Shown here piece by piece: positions 35,126-47,689 of a stretch of 64,000 nt of DNA. Numbering within the stretch: the stretch's first letter is position 1; each line of letters opens with the position of its first letter. Source of the DNA: Megascapheus bottae (lineage: Eukaryota; Chordata; Mammalia; Rodentia; Geomyidae); the NCBI GenBank assembly GCA_024803745.1, contig JANJXV010000004.1, positions 43,457,358 through 43,521,357 of the forward strand, in the 5' to 3' direction. Position numbers and translations under genes: made by a program. Below the pieces are notes generated by a model, which was not told the DNA's origin, made no database searches, and saw only the letters and a program-made list of their open reading frames with translations.

Positions 35126-36600
35126 AAATTTTTAAAAAAACAAAGAAGCCAAAATTCCCAAAAAGTCAGGCCACGCATAGTTTATTTTCATAAGTCATTC
35201 CATCAACCCATTCATCCATTTATCTATTAAATAAAAATGGATCAATCCATCCATGAGAGCATATTATATCTGATCTAATACCTCTAGACAAATCCACCTG
35301 GTCCCCCCTCTTCACATCTCACAGTAGGGATTACTTTTGAATGTGAATTTGTGGGCTGACAACAAAACCATAGCACTGATAGGTCCATCCAATATCCTTA
35401 GTACAGAAGTCAATAAGCTATCAGCTGAGCTCTCAGATGTAATAGCAAACATCCTGTCAACATTCCCCCAGTGTGGATCACAGGACTTGTAATAGACTAG
35501 TGATTTTAATGTATTCATTAAAAGCAAGTGGGTGTAGGTGATGAACTCTGTGGGCCTTCTAAAGTGCATTTCACTTCAGGACAATGCACTTAGCTGCACA
35601 AATCATATTTGGAAGAAGATTCTGGCATCATGAAATTTACTGCCACTTTCTTAATTCAATCTCAATTCATGTATTTCTCCTACTCTTCTTGCTTATATGA
35701 CCTTTTTTTCTCCTCTGCTTTCTCTCCATTTATGTTCAGAGTTCTCTTCTACTCCATTTGTTTAAGCAAATGCTATCCATTACAAAATGATACAGTCACT
35801 TAGGCAGACATTATCTCACCTAGCCTCACATTCCTACACATTGTTTGGTTCCATTGTCCTACAGAATCATGTATGCTTATCTGCTGATGCTGACACAATA
35901 GAAAGAAAAATTTAATTAACATTGCTGTGGACATCAAACTGAGATTCTTTTGTGCTATCTGAGAAGAAATGAACAGTTATATTTCCCTCTTTGACTTACA
36001 GTCATTAATGTGCTAACATAGTCCACTCCAATTTACGGTGCCATTTCAATACAATTTACAAAAGAAACAATGCTTTTTAGATCAACACAAAGTATGCCAT
36101 CTTAATATACTTTAACTTTTTTTCTTAAGCTTCTTCATTTTACAGATTTATGAAGTAATTGATATTTCCTTATTTAGCTATGAATAGCTGTCTCCGTCGT
36201 TCAAGGTGTTTTAAAAATATTCTGTTTATTGAAGTATACTGAAGATAGATCATAGATGTAAATATAGCTACAGATGTGTATATAGACAGTCCTAAAATAC
36301 CTCTTTAGCCCTGCAACCAGGGAAAACGTTCTTTAGATTATTTTGTCCAATAATTTTTATGTCATAATGTAATCTATATTAATACAAGTCAGGAAAGACT
36401 GGCTTTAACATTTTGGGGGATGATTATAACATTTGGAATTCATAAAATCTTTAAAGATATTCTCAAAGCCCAACATTTTGAATTGAAACTCAGGAATCTA
36501 TAACATTAATTTCTATTAATATCCATCAATATGCAGTCACATGCGATGTTTACTGGCTTTTCCTCCTCACTTTTCAATGAGTTCCATTGTAATTGGGAGT
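35126..36600. other. Unannotated DNA
   Basis: A minus frame of 85 codons (35312-35569) has normal amino-acid composition and the stretch 'SLLTSVLRILDGPISAMVLL'. I could not place it in a family with confidence, and it has no visible splice or promoter context. The rest is unique sequence. Confidence 0.35.
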
Positions 36601-37020
36601 CCTATTATTACATGGAAGGCTCTAGTCAATGAGCAACATACGCAACCCTAATGATTGGCAACACACTTGTCAGAACCCAGCCACAGTGACTTTCCCTGCC
36701 AAAGAGGAAACCATGGCAACACCTGGTTATAAAAAGTTGAAGAAGTAGTTTATAGTTTTGCATTTGTTGGAGCTGCTGGACTGTAACAGATATGTATTAA
36801 TTGGAAGTCGATGTGACAGCTTGAAGCAGTTACTAAGTTCAGAAACAAAGCATCAGCACCTGTCAAGGCAAGGACTGAGAAAAGATGAATCAAGTGCTGT
36901 GATGTGTGACTTCAAACACAGTGTCACTTTTGTGTACTTGTCATTTGTAAGAAGTGTGAGGAATGTGGGATTTTGTTAATACATAAATATTTGCAGCAGT
37001 GTCTTAAGGATATGTAAAAT
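36601..37020. other. Unique, less AT-rich block with a TATA and X-box-like motif
   Basis: 'gaaaccatggcaac' (36708-36721) differs at one fixed position from the RFX X-box pattern, and 'ttataaaaag' follows about 8 bases later (36727-36736). A 73-codon plus frame starts at 36758. No EST-like or family evidence can be read from sequence alone. It could be an old promoter or a chance pairing. Confidence 0.25.
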
Positions 37021-37685
37021 AATCATCACCTGTCAAGTTAAAAAGGGTAAATTATAAATGCAAAGGAACACATAAAACTTTGACAGTTCTAATCATGTCC
37101 CATCAGGAAGATTTCACAGAGCAAGATTCATGGATGCATAAAAGATACTCAAAATAGAGATTGGCAGTTTGAGTACACAAAACAACATTGTCGTTTTATC
37201 TGTCATTTTAAATACGATTAGACAGTTTTAGAGAATAAAGCTATCCACACATGTGTTTTAACAATTTTCCAGTAATTTGGTGAGAGGACCATTAAACTTG
37301 TAAGGAAACCTTTCCATTCCTTCTTACAGACATTTGCTTGAAATTTTAATACTACTTAAGGATTTTAATCTGGATAAGGAAAATTTATTTAAATAATTTA
37401 ATCTTAATATCCTTTAATAATATGCCAGTGACTGATGACAAAAATATATAGTGAAACTGATGATTACCTAGTTTGCTTATATTTATAGTTTAGAAGAATG
37501 AAACATGAAATACAATAATAAAGTAGTAAAAAAAACTGTAACAAAGCAGAACTTTAGAGACAACAATTGCAAACTTTTTCCTGACAATACCCAGCTAAAA
37601 ATTTTCAAAAATGGTTAGTCATATCCTAAAAGTAGTGCCTCTTATAATTATTTAATGACTCTTGTCATACACTTTGAGTAACATG

Positions 37686-37716
<31 letters not shown>

Positions 37717-37854
37717 TTAGGCTTTTCAGTGGTTTATACCAAAGCAGATAAAATGATATATCATCTTATTTTTTTAATGTTCTTTGTTTAAATGTTCCAT
37801 TTTTGAAAGATTAAACATTCCCCTTGTGTCCTGCAGAACTTATAGCATTATTAA
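37021..37854. other. Unannotated DNA with a (TA)n tract
   Basis: The alternating 'tatata' block at 37685-37717 includes a palindromic 'gtatatatatatac'. Nothing else. Confidence 0.5.
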
Positions 37855-38006
37855 AGTTCATTTTGTTTATTATGATTATGATTGAGAAGTTGTACAACAC
37901 AGTTACAATTCCATTATTAAGGCAATTAATATCATTCTTCATGGGTCAGTGTCATTCCTTCCATCTTCTACTTCATTTCCCACATCCCATTCTTATCTTC
38001 AAGTAG
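37855..38006 (-). mobile_element. Old L1 3' UTR remnant, type C-like
   Basis: 'gagaagttgtacaacacagt', 'tacaattccattattaaggc' and then a C/T-rich block ('ttcccacatcccattctt') follow the same order as 51.7 kb. Diverged. Confidence 0.45.
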
Positions 38007-40150
38007 GTAGTTCATTTTTTACATAATGTAAATGGAGCATAATGACTGTATTTCCTCCTTCCATTTGTATGCCCCCTATTCTGAAACATGTTTCCCCTGT
38101 TTAGTATTCATTTCAGAAGAGTTATACTATTGGATTCCTCCCTTAAGCATAAGACATCCTCTGGTCAGTTTGCATGTATGTAAATTCATTGAGCTGTGTC
38201 TGTTATCATACAGATTTGTATTTTAGGTCTGCCACAATGAGATAAAATGTAGTATTTCTTGAAGTATGTAGAAATATCTTTATCAAAACATGATAGCATT
38301 CTTTCCTGTACCAATGGATATTTGGAATCCATTGCCAGTGAAAGATTTTGCCCAATCTAGATGGAAGGACTCCAGAGAATAGTAACTCATGATCCCCTAT
38401 GCCCTTACAAACTTTTATAGATGGTACTTCTATAGGCACAACTCTAAATATCTGGAAAATAATTCCATGTATCCCATTTAAAAATCATGGCAATATTATT
38501 TTGAATCCAAAAATAAACTGCTCATAGTCTACCACAAAACAGTTATCAACTCAGTTCTCCATTATCTCCACTTTTAGTAAATAATGCTACCATTCCCCCA
38601 GTTATTTAGAATAGATTTGTTGTTTTCTAACACATTTCAAATGCAATATCTTGTGTTTTCATTCAACTCTAATTTCAGTTTATCCAACTAAGATAACATT
38701 ATTTTCACAAATATCATCCTAGTCTAAGAAACACAGACTGTACAATGAAAAAGTTTCCTTAACATATCTTCCTACCTATATTCTGACTTTCCTAACCCTA
38801 TAACTATAAATCAGAAATAAAATTACGTATTTAAAATTATTCAAAGAATTAATATTAAACCCCAGAAAAAATATAACTATCTCATTTATATTTTTAGGAT
38901 GTAAGTAACTTATTATTGTATGATATATAGTTTTACAGTTTCAGATCCTATCTGTCTTTCCTGCTGTCTCAATTTGTTGTATCATTTGACAATAATTTTC
39001 TATGAAATTTCTATCAAAATTACAACTTTTTAACTATGAGTAGATTGTGAAATTTTTCTTTTGCTATTACTGCTTACAGGTTCACCCAATTCCATAAATG
39101 AAGCCTTGGGATAAAGAAATGATCCATATATAATTTTGGCAAATTTTCTAGAGATCTGAGAAAAATGTAATGTGTCAGTCTTAGTAGAATAGGATGTTTA
39201 TTTGACAATTCTAGTAATCTAAGGAAATTTAACTCAACTGAAGGTTTTAGAAATAATAAAAAATATCATGATTGGAGAAAATTTGGGAATATTGTGACTA
39301 CTTTGTGAAAAAGATTCAAGATTTAAGCTTAGTGTATTCTCAGTTAACTTATGTGTGATATGTGTTTAGCAAAATTAAATTTGCGATGATTTAGACCTGC
39401 CAAATAATTATTACAGTTGGGCGAAATGCTTCCATACTGAATGCCATGTTCTAATTAAATCTGAAAAGATTACTCAAATAAGTTTAATGTTAATCACTAC
39501 TGTCACAAAATTATAGAGAGCTAATTGTTACTCTCTGGCAGCCACAGATACTAATTAAAGAATACAGAAAGGAGGCACATGCAGACAAGTCTCTGTAATG
39601 AGATTTGAAACATTTTTCTAACTTTCAATGATTGCTGTTTCTTAAAATTTAGCAATATCATATTAACATAAACTTACAATTTGTGTGTGATATCACTTGT
39701 CTAATCCATATCCCCATAATTTTTAAAGTAAAAGCCCTCATAGATATTTATGATAATCAACATTTATCTAGATTTCTAATATATTTTCCTATATTTCCAG
39801 GGTAAAATAATGACATTTTAAAATAAGCATATATTTGGTATACCTTAATTATTTTGTTCCTAGTGGAATGTTCATTTTACTACTCTTGAAATATTAGCCT
39901 CGTATTATTTTTGTTTTGAATCACTACTCTTCATTAAAGCAATAAGTAATATGGTCATGTTCATGACAAAACAGAATAATATATTCAGATTATCACTTAG
40001 AGTATTATTTTTGAATAAAAGGAAAGTTTAAACTAAAAGCCTTATAGTAAACAGGTAAGCTTATTTTTTAGATGTGATAGATGAGAAAATTGAGTGCATC
40101 ATTGCTACAAATACCGAACTATTAAGAATCACAAGCACTACTGGTCTTGT
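38007..40150. other. Unannotated DNA
   Basis: More than 2 kb with no repeat I can name and no convincing frame. 38160-38450 is slightly less AT-rich. Confidence 0.45.
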
Positions 40151-40824
40151 AAAAGTATGTCATCAGGGAGTGTAAACTCATTCAACCACTATGGAAAGTA
40201 GTATGGCAGTTCCTCAAAAGACTAAACATAGAACTCCCCTATGACCCAGCAATTCCACTCCTTGGCATTTACCCAATCATCCCGAAACAAGGACATACTA
40301 AAGCCACTAGCACAACAATGTTCATTGCAGCAATATTTACCATAGCAAAGATATGGAACCAACCCAGATGCCACTCAGTTGATGAGTAGATCAACAAGAT
40401 ATGGTATTTATACACAATGGAATTCTATGCTGCTGTCAGAAAGAACAACATATCCCCGTTTGTAAGGAAATGGAAAGACTTAGAAAAGATCATATTAAGT
40501 GAAGTAAGCCAGACTCAAAGGAACATAGGCTCAATGGTTTCCTTATTTGTAATAATTTTAGTACAAACATAGAACTCAAATAGCAGAGGATTACAATAGT
40601 TCAAACCCTGCATACATAAGGCCATATAGGATAAGGCCAAATTAATGGACCTCAAGGACATGGAAACAAGAGCTTAATTATGAGTGACTGTTGGTCTTAA
40701 TTTACTATGTTGTTTTTCTCTTTTCTTGTTTTGCCCTTGCCCTTTGGTTAATCTCATATTGTTACAGCATCTGACTTTGTTTACCTGCTATGTTTATATA
40801 TACATATATATACATATATGTATA

Positions 40825-40857
<33 letters not shown>

Positions 40858-41060
40858 TCATTTGAAATAGGAGAGGAAAAATGATTAGGGAAGTGGGTGG
40901 GAGGAGGGGGATAGGGACAAAAACATGAGAAGGGGTATCAATGTGTGAGAAATAATGCGACTTCTATCTGGCAAACTATAACTGTAACCACTCTATACAT
41001 TAAAATAAAATAAAAATAAATAAATAAAATTGAATTATAAGGGAAAAAGTATGTCATCAG
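40151..41060 (+). mobile_element. 5'-truncated L1 with perfect target-site duplication, type B
   Basis: The 16-mer 'aaaagtatgtcatcag' is exact at 40151-40166 and 41045-41060. Inside: ORF2 C-terminus ('ctatgacccagcaattccac', 'acacaatggaattctatgct'), broken by substitutions and stops; then the type B 3' UTR. A (TA)n(TG)n expansion (40795-40857) lies where other type B copies have 'tgtttatatgattgtttg'. It ends 'ctctatacattaaaat' with an AAAT-rich tail. Confidence 0.96.
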
Positions 41061-41968
41061 TGTGATTTATTTATTCATGATATTTATTCTTATACAGCAA
41101 TAGAAATAGAGAAATAACAGTAATGTCCAGGTGACATCACAGTTTGGATTCTTCATAAAGATTTGTTTATCTAATGTAAAAAGCAAAGCAAAAATAACAC
41201 ATTATTCTTACGGAATGCCAATTAAAGCAGACCTGAGATGCAGCTAGCTCAGCTCTTCTGTTTATTGAGATTTGTCCTTTCAGTGCACTATGCCAGTGAT
41301 GTTATCATAAAATATTTATCAATAAGATTTTCTCTCTATTAAATAAAATTGAATTATTCCATATTTCATGGCATAGAATTATACATTCGACATCTGCTAC
41401 ATTTAGGTAGAAATAATATACTAACAACATATTCAATCAAATAAAAAAGAATTGGTTAAAAAATTAAAATATAATTACCCATTTAATAAAGAAGAGGCAG
41501 TTGTATTTCTATGACATAAAGGTATTTTTCCTTATACTTTCAATAGCCAAAATCTTGGATAAGATTGACATTAACTCTAATATTTTTAATCAATTAGGTA
41601 ACTGTAATTTGATGGGAATAAACTATATTGAATCCTAAGGAAAATACAAGATGGATGCAAGCATTGATTACAGCAAAAGAAAACAAATGCAATACTAATA
41701 ACAAAAAATTTCAAATGGTCTTTGGTTTATACAATAATCTTTCTGGAAGGGAGTGAACTGAAAGAGCAGCACCAGTCTCTTATTGTATGGGCATCATTTA
41801 TTCATGTTAAAATAATCTACTCTGTACTACATGCATTTTTACGTGTTTATCACAAAACTCCTACATTGTCTTTTCTGCACCATATCTATCTGTGAATTTA
41901 TTTTATTTTATTATGCTGCTTGAGTTAGACTACAGGGCATACATTCTAAAACTGAGCTGATTATCCTA
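41061..41968. other. Unannotated DNA
   Basis: Nothing recognised. Confidence 0.45.
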
Positions 41969-42082
41969 GCCAGTGGTGGTGAGAGGCCAATTAAACTGAA
42001 AAAGCTAGAAGTGAAAGCATGGCTCTAATGATAGAATACAAGCCTTGAGTTCAAGCCCCAGTTCAAGCACATACATACAAAA
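41969..42082 (+). repeat. Diverged Geo-half SINE
   Basis: 'gccagtggtggtgagaggcc', then 'agctagaagtgaaagcatgg', 'ctctaatgatagaatacaag' and 'gttcaagccccagttcaagc' follow the right half of the SINEs, with decay. Confidence 0.55.
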
Positions 42083-42682
42083 TGTTAAACTAATTACCAT
42101 TTCGTGACTATGATTTTCCATCTCTCAATTGTATACTTTTGTTCCTTCAGACGGAATTTCAGAAATGGGTAATAGATAAATATCAAAGCATATAGTATCA
42201 TTCTTAAAATACCATTAATATTGTGACCTTGGGCATTGAAACCCATATTCAAATCATTCGATACATGTTTCCCTATTTGCTTATAGGAAATGGAAATTCT
42301 ATATCACTGAAAATATCAACATAAGTGATTAAACTTATATGTTATGCCACGACATGAATGTATACTCACTCAGATACAATGTTGATTTCATCAAACAGTT
42401 GGTCTCAATATGATCTGACACAGTTAAATATATTTACACAATTATATATATATATAATATATATATAACATACACACATTCACATCTACATATCTTTACA
42501 AATCTTTCCATTGTGATCAACACCAAGGGTAAAAATATGGAGCATGATAAAATCGTAATCATGCCTGAGAACGCATATTTTAACAGTGAAATTTTTCATA
42601 ATTTGGAGAAAATAGTTTAGACAAAATATTATAACCAAATCATTTCATAAAGCTTTGATAATTTTTACTTAGCACTATTTTG
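42083..42682. other. Unannotated DNA with a (TA)n tract
   Basis: An AT-alternating tract lies at 42441-42470. Otherwise nothing. Confidence 0.45.
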
Positions 42683-42762
42683 AGGACTAGGGTTATATCT
42701 CATTGATAATGTACATACCTAACATCAGCAAAGCACTGGGTTAGATACTTAACAAAATGAAT
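42683..42762 (+). repeat. Old ID-like monomer
   Basis: 'ggttatatctcattgataat', 'gtacatacctaacatcagca' and 'aagcactgggttagatact' align with the tRNA-Ala-like ID body ('gcttgcctagcatg', 'ctgggttcgat'), heavily mutated. Confidence 0.45.
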
Positions 42763-42857
42763 AATTAGCAAAATAAAGTTTAAAAAATTAATGAGAATGT
42801 TTTTTTCATGCTTTTTATTTTTCAAATTATACTAAAATTCTTTGAAAATGCTTAAAA

Positions 42858-42970
42858 TAAGAAGTGGATCTGTGGTTTCAGGGGTAGGGCAGTAGCCTTG
42901 AACTGAAGAGCTCTGGGACAGTGCCCAGGCCCAGAGTTCAAGCCCCATGACCAACAACAGCAAAAAAGTC
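42858..42970 (+). repeat. Geo-half SINE fragment
   Basis: 'gaagtggatctgtggtttca', 'agtagccttgaactgaagag', 'acagtgcccaggcccagagt', 'tcaagccccatgacc' and an A-rich tail. Confidence 0.85.
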
Positions 42971-43760
42971 AAATGCCTGAAATAATAATGCTGCTCTAGA
43001 AAAATAAAATCAATCAGCATAAAATTCACATATGATTTTTTTCACAACGTTCACTCCATTGTTCTATTTTGTCAAAAGTTAAGTTTCTGGTTTTCTTCAT
43101 TTCAATAGCTATGGCTTATTAGTAGGCTGTTTGTCCAAGATATCACTTTGTCAGAGACAAAAGTAAGTAAGTGTAATAGTGGCTGGAATTCTACAGATTT
43201 CAAACCAGGGCTGAACCAATATATCTAAAAATTCAACATTATTTTATAGAAGTTTTGTTTTCCTGAATACAGTACTATAATTCTACCTTTCTAAGTCACA
43301 TGTTATAGCTTTGTAAAAATTTCATATCTCAATTATTACTTAATTCAAAATACTCCATACATAACAAAGTGTCCTTTTGATTAAAAAATTAATTCCAAAT
43401 ATTTTATTTAGAACTGTTTTAAGTTCTGAATGCAAGAAAACCAATCTGTTGCAAAGGGTGACTACAATGTTCCCTGAGAGAAGTAATCATTTTATTTAAC
43501 CCCGAAGCACACTTTTAATGCTTCTTCCTACATGGGTGGAATACTGTGAATATCAAGTGAACCTGGACTAGATTTTTGATATCTCAAAGGAAACTACTTA
43601 ATGCTATTGATGTGAATAATATTGGATGCTCTGATCAAAAGAGCACTCTAATCATATGCTTTAATGTAAGATTGCTCTTAGAAAGCCAAGAGAATACTCA
43701 TGAAGCAAGGAACAGTACGGTGGTGGAAAAATTATGAGGTACTTATCATACGCATCAAAG
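42971..43760. other. Unannotated DNA
   Basis: Nothing recognised. Confidence 0.45.
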
Positions 43761-43761
43761 G

Positions 43762-43849
43762 GACAACAGAGAGAAAGTGAAGAAGAGGTGACATTGTCCA
43801 AAAAGAAATGTAATTGTTACCTCACTTATTTAACTGTAACCCCTCTGTA

Positions 43850-43850
<1 letters not shown>
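43762..43850 (+). mobile_element. Short L1 3' end, type C
   Basis: 'gagaaagtgaagaagaggtg', 'tacctcacttatttaactgt' and 'aacccctctgta' resemble the end at 35.1 kb. It stops at a GT microsatellite instead of the expected 'catcacc' end, so the tail is lost or replaced. Confidence 0.5.

Positions 43851-43851
<1 letters not shown>

Positions 43852-43899
<48 letters not shown>
43852..43899. repeat. (GT)n microsatellite
   Basis: An uninterrupted GT run of 24 units. It sits at the tail end of the minus-strand SINE that follows, so it probably grew from that SINE's tail. Confidence 0.97.
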
Positions 43900-43900
<1 letters not shown>

Positions 43901-44092
43901 CAGTCCTGGGGCTTGAATTCAGGGCCTTGGCACTGTCCCAGAGCTTCATTTGCTCAAGGCTAGAGTTCTACCTTGAACTACAGCACCATTTCCTGTTTTT
44001 TCTATGGATGTGGTACTGAGGAATCAAACCCAGGGCTTCATGCATATTTGACGAGCACTAGACCACTAGACCACATTCCCAGCTCTGACAAC
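43900..44092 (-). repeat. IDL-Geo dimeric SINE
   Basis: Plus strand: 'cagtcctggggcttgaattc', 'aagctt'-free 'ggccttggcactgtccc', 'tatggatgtggtactgagga', 'aatcaaacccagggcttcat' (B-box complement, two changes) and 'ccacattcccagctc'. Full length. The plus frame at 43973-44242 runs through it and is not a gene. Confidence 0.92.
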
Positions 44093-44925
44093 AATAATTT
44101 TTTTTTAAATGGAAGGAGCAAGAAGAGGAAAAAGAAAAAAACAATGCTCAGTGCACTCACAGAGATTTGTGTTATGGAGAATGTAAGGAAGGAATTTGAT
44201 GGACAGGTATATGACTCGTCTTCTGAACCTGACCGTTACTGATAACACTGGAGGTGAAGTACTTTGTCACCAGTCCAAATAATAAAATGTCAGAAAAGAT
44301 TGTTCAGTAGAACCTATTATACAGATGTTTCAAATTAAATTGTGAGAATTCTGATTAAGGATGAAAAATGCTTAGTACTTTTAATTTCAGCAGGCATGGG
44401 GAAAGTATTGAAGATGACATTTTCATCCCAACAAGGCAAACCTAAATAAGCTGAAAACAAGTGGCTTTGCTTTTCGAAGATGTGGTCACAGCACAAATCA
44501 ACATCCAGAAATTTGGATAGAGATGGCAGAAGGTGAAAGCATGTAAGAGGATTAGTTAATGTTGATGAATTTCTGAACTCTTGAGTAGGGATAGCATTAA
44601 GCTGAGAATTTGGGGGGCCACGGTCTCAGAAATGCTTCAAAGTTTTGTTAATTTTATTCACAGAACCCTATAAAACCATTATGATAATGAGTCATGAAAT
44701 ATTTCTTCATTTCAGCTGAGGTGGTAGAGAAGAATAAGCATGAAAATGATTTCATTTCATTTCTTTATGGAAATATTTATATATTAATTTATATTTACAT
44801 ATTAATATAGATATGTTAAACTAGCCATTCTAAACTTCCTGGTACAACCGAATAGAAAAAAGAAGCTAAGAGATGTGTGTTATTCCTATGTTCCTCTTGG
44901 ATTTATATTTCCCACAAGATTAAAG
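44093..44925. other. Unannotated DNA
   Basis: Nothing recognised. Confidence 0.45.
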
Positions 44926-44926
44926 G

Positions 44927-45190
44927 GTGTGTGTGTGTGTGTGTAAAACATTCCTGGGGCTTGAAATCAGGGCCTTGGTGCTGTCTCTAAGTTTTGGAGC
45001 ACAGGCTAGTGCTCTCCCACTTGCACCACAGTTTCCCTTCCAACTTTTTGGTGGTTGATTGGGAATGAGCATGTGATGGATTTTCTTGCGTGGGCTGCCT
45101 TAGAATTGGGATTCTCAGAAATGAGCTTCTGATTCTCAGAAATGAGTTTCCTGATAGTATGACAGCTGTGAGCCACCAATGCTCAACTGA
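44927..45190 (-). repeat. B1-like/Geo SINE with (GT)n tail and internal duplication
   Basis: A GT run (44927-44944) occupies the tail position. Then 'cctggggcttgaaatcaggg', 'ctctcccacttgcaccacag', and the B1-like half 'tgcgtgggctgccttagaat'. A roughly 21-base segment, 'gattctcagaaatgag' plus flanks, occurs twice in tandem (45107-45127 and 45128-45149). Confidence 0.82.
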
Positions 45191-46158
45191 AAATTTTTAT
45201 CATAATGCTGTGGAAAGTTTTCTGGTCTATAGCTTGCCATCATAGCTAAAGGGCTTCAGCGTAATAAATGTGGATTAGAGCTGAATGAGCTTTAAGAAAC
45301 AGTCTGTATCTGAGTCTTTTCAAGGAAAGACAAAGTCTCTGTCAACAGATGATTATTGTAATCTGGGAAGAAGGTAATAAACACAAAAAGCAAGGAAAAT
45401 AGATATTCAATTGACCCCTCCAGTCTGTGCAAATATGGGACACTGTATAAATCAAAACTCTTTGACATGTTGTTATAAAATAGTAATTACACTTAAGGTT
45501 CATTTATATTAGTTCTTCTGAATAATGTATTCTGGCTCTCAATAAAGTGTTGAAAAAATGTTGGGAAATGTGTTTCTTTAAAGATCTATATATAGTATAT
45601 CTAAAATAAAACTGGCTTCATCAAACAATTTAGAATTTGCTAGATAATTCCCTCTAGTCACAATACACTATTGAGGATGGATGACAGATTGTAGACCAGA
45701 TGTGGTCATTCAATCCTTAACTTCTTTAAACTGCTGAAATTAGTGGTTGTGTGGTTGAATCAATTGAAAAGTACATAGTTTTCTTTGACACTTGTAATTG
45801 TTGGAATAGCTACGAAAATCATTGCCTAGTAAAGAAAACATTCACTAAATATTTGGGAAATAAAATTAAAAGAAATCGGATATTTAACAGCAAGAAAGAA
45901 ATTATCTGCCAAAACAATAACAGTGAACCAGCGAAAAAAATCTAATCATGATGGATGTGGCTCTTACAGGGATACCTTAACCCATAGTGCACAGTAGAGT
46001 CTAAGGAATTCTTCACATATTTGCAGGCATGGTTGTCATACATATTTGTAGAAAATATTATGAGATAATTAATAGAAAAAGAATTAAGAGCTCTATGGAA
46101 AGGTTATATTCACAAAGTACACAGGGTGTACTTAAACTTCTTTATATATTTGTTTATC
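45191..46158. other. Unannotated DNA
   Basis: Nothing recognised. The 64-codon plus frame at 45751-45945 is Lys/Asn-rich through base composition. Confidence 0.45.
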
Positions 46159-46410
46159 CATATTTTTGTGCCTAACATAGAGCTTGAAATTAGATCCTAG
46201 GAGGTGTTATTTTTGTTGTTGTGGTTGTTGTTGTGGGATTTTTACTCAAAGGCAGGTCTTTGTCACTTGAGCTTCAGCTCTACTGCTGCTTTTTGGGTAG
46301 TTAATTGAAGATATGGGTGTCCAAGAATGTTCGTAACAAATGTTAATCATCAGATCTCAGCTTCCTGAGTGGCTAGGATTACGGGCATGAACCGTCTGAG
46401 CCCAGTACAG
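46159..46410 (-). repeat. Diverged B1-like/Geo SINE with (TTG)n insert
   Basis: 'tgcctaacatagagcttgaa', then a 'ttgttgttgtggttgttgtt' tract (46217-46236) inside the Geo half, 'cacttgagcttcagctctac', and the B1-like half 'cagatctcagcttcctgagt', 'ggctaggattacgggcatg'. Confidence 0.78.
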
Positions 46411-46605
46411 AGGATCTACTTTTAAAAGGCTTTATTTTATTCCCATATTTTAAAAAGATGCCCAAAGGAAAAGCAATCAACAACTCTAACATTTATTTGT
46501 AAATATGTTAATATCATACCTTTAACCCATCAGCCGGTGGTATTACAAATGCAAAGATTCTTAGTTTTTATTTTATTTTGGTCTTGGAAAACATGGGTTT
46601 CTGTA

Positions 46606-47487
46606 AGAAAGGATCAGGAAAACTAATAACAACAAATGCTGGAGGGGATGTGGCCAGGAGGGATCACTACTACACTGTTGGTGGGAGTGCAAACTCGTTC
46701 AACCACTATGGCAGTGCCTCAAAAGGCTAAACATAGAGCTTCCTTATGACTCAGCAATTCCACTACTTGGAATTTACCCAACCATCCAGAATCTAGGGCA
46801 TACTAAATCCACTAGCACATCAATGTTCATTGCAGCATTATTCACCATAGCAAAGATATGGAACCAACCTAGATGTCCCTCAGTTGATGAATGGATCCAC
46901 AAGATGTGGTATTTGTACACAATGGAATTCTATGCTGCTGTCAGAAAAAACGACATCGCCCCATTTGTTAGGAAATAGAAAGACTTAGAAAAAATCATAT
47001 TAAGCGAAGTAAGCCAGACTCAAAAGAACTTAGGCTCAATGGTTTCCCTCATTCATCATAACCAGTAGAAACCTTGGGTTCTAATAGCAAAGATTTGCAA
47101 TAGAGCAAAAACTTGATACATAAGGCCATATAGTATGAAGCTAATTGAATGGACCTCTAGGATATTGAAACAAAAGCCATATAATGAATGATTGCTGTCC
47201 TTAAGGTGCTATGTTATCTCTCATCTCTTTTGCTGTTCCTTTGTTATCTCATATTGTCACAATATCTCACTTTGTTATCTGATATATTGGATACATTTGT
47301 ATTTGGTTATTTGAAATTGGACAGGGAAGGGGGAAAACCAAGAGAGGGGGTGAGGGGGAGGGTAATGGGGACCAAGACATGTGGAAGGGTATCAATTTAT
47401 GTGAATTAATGCACCTTCTATCTGGCAAATATCATGTAATCCTTTTATTAAATACAATAAAAATATTTTTAAAAAAAGAGAAAGGAC
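46606..47487 (+). mobile_element. 5'-truncated L1, type A
   Basis: It starts in ORF2 ('caggaaaactaataacaaca', 'gctggaggggatgtggcca'), keeps the C-terminal region with breaks, and has the type A 3' UTR: 'taaccagtagaaaccttggg', 'cagggaagggggaaaacc', 'ttaaatacaataaaaat' and A tail. A possible short duplication 'agaaagga' lies at 46606-46613 and 47480-47487. The plus frame at 47188-47409 is 3' UTR. Confidence 0.92.
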
Positions 47488-47689
47488 ATGGGATATCAGA
47501 CTGCAGGCATTGATCGATTGTTATTCCAGTGGTGTCATTCAACATGAATTAAGGTTCTGTCTGAGCACAAGAATGTCTGGAATAAGGTTTTACTGTTTTG
47601 GAATTATTTTTGCAAACTTTTTCCAGTGAGAAATCTCTGACAATATTATATTAATATTATAATCTTAATTTACATGGTTAAAGTACATT

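Noticed and set aside
42441..42470. AT-rich palindromic tract as a replication origin or cruciform element
   Set aside because: Short alternating AT runs are common in this window and no other supporting signal is present.
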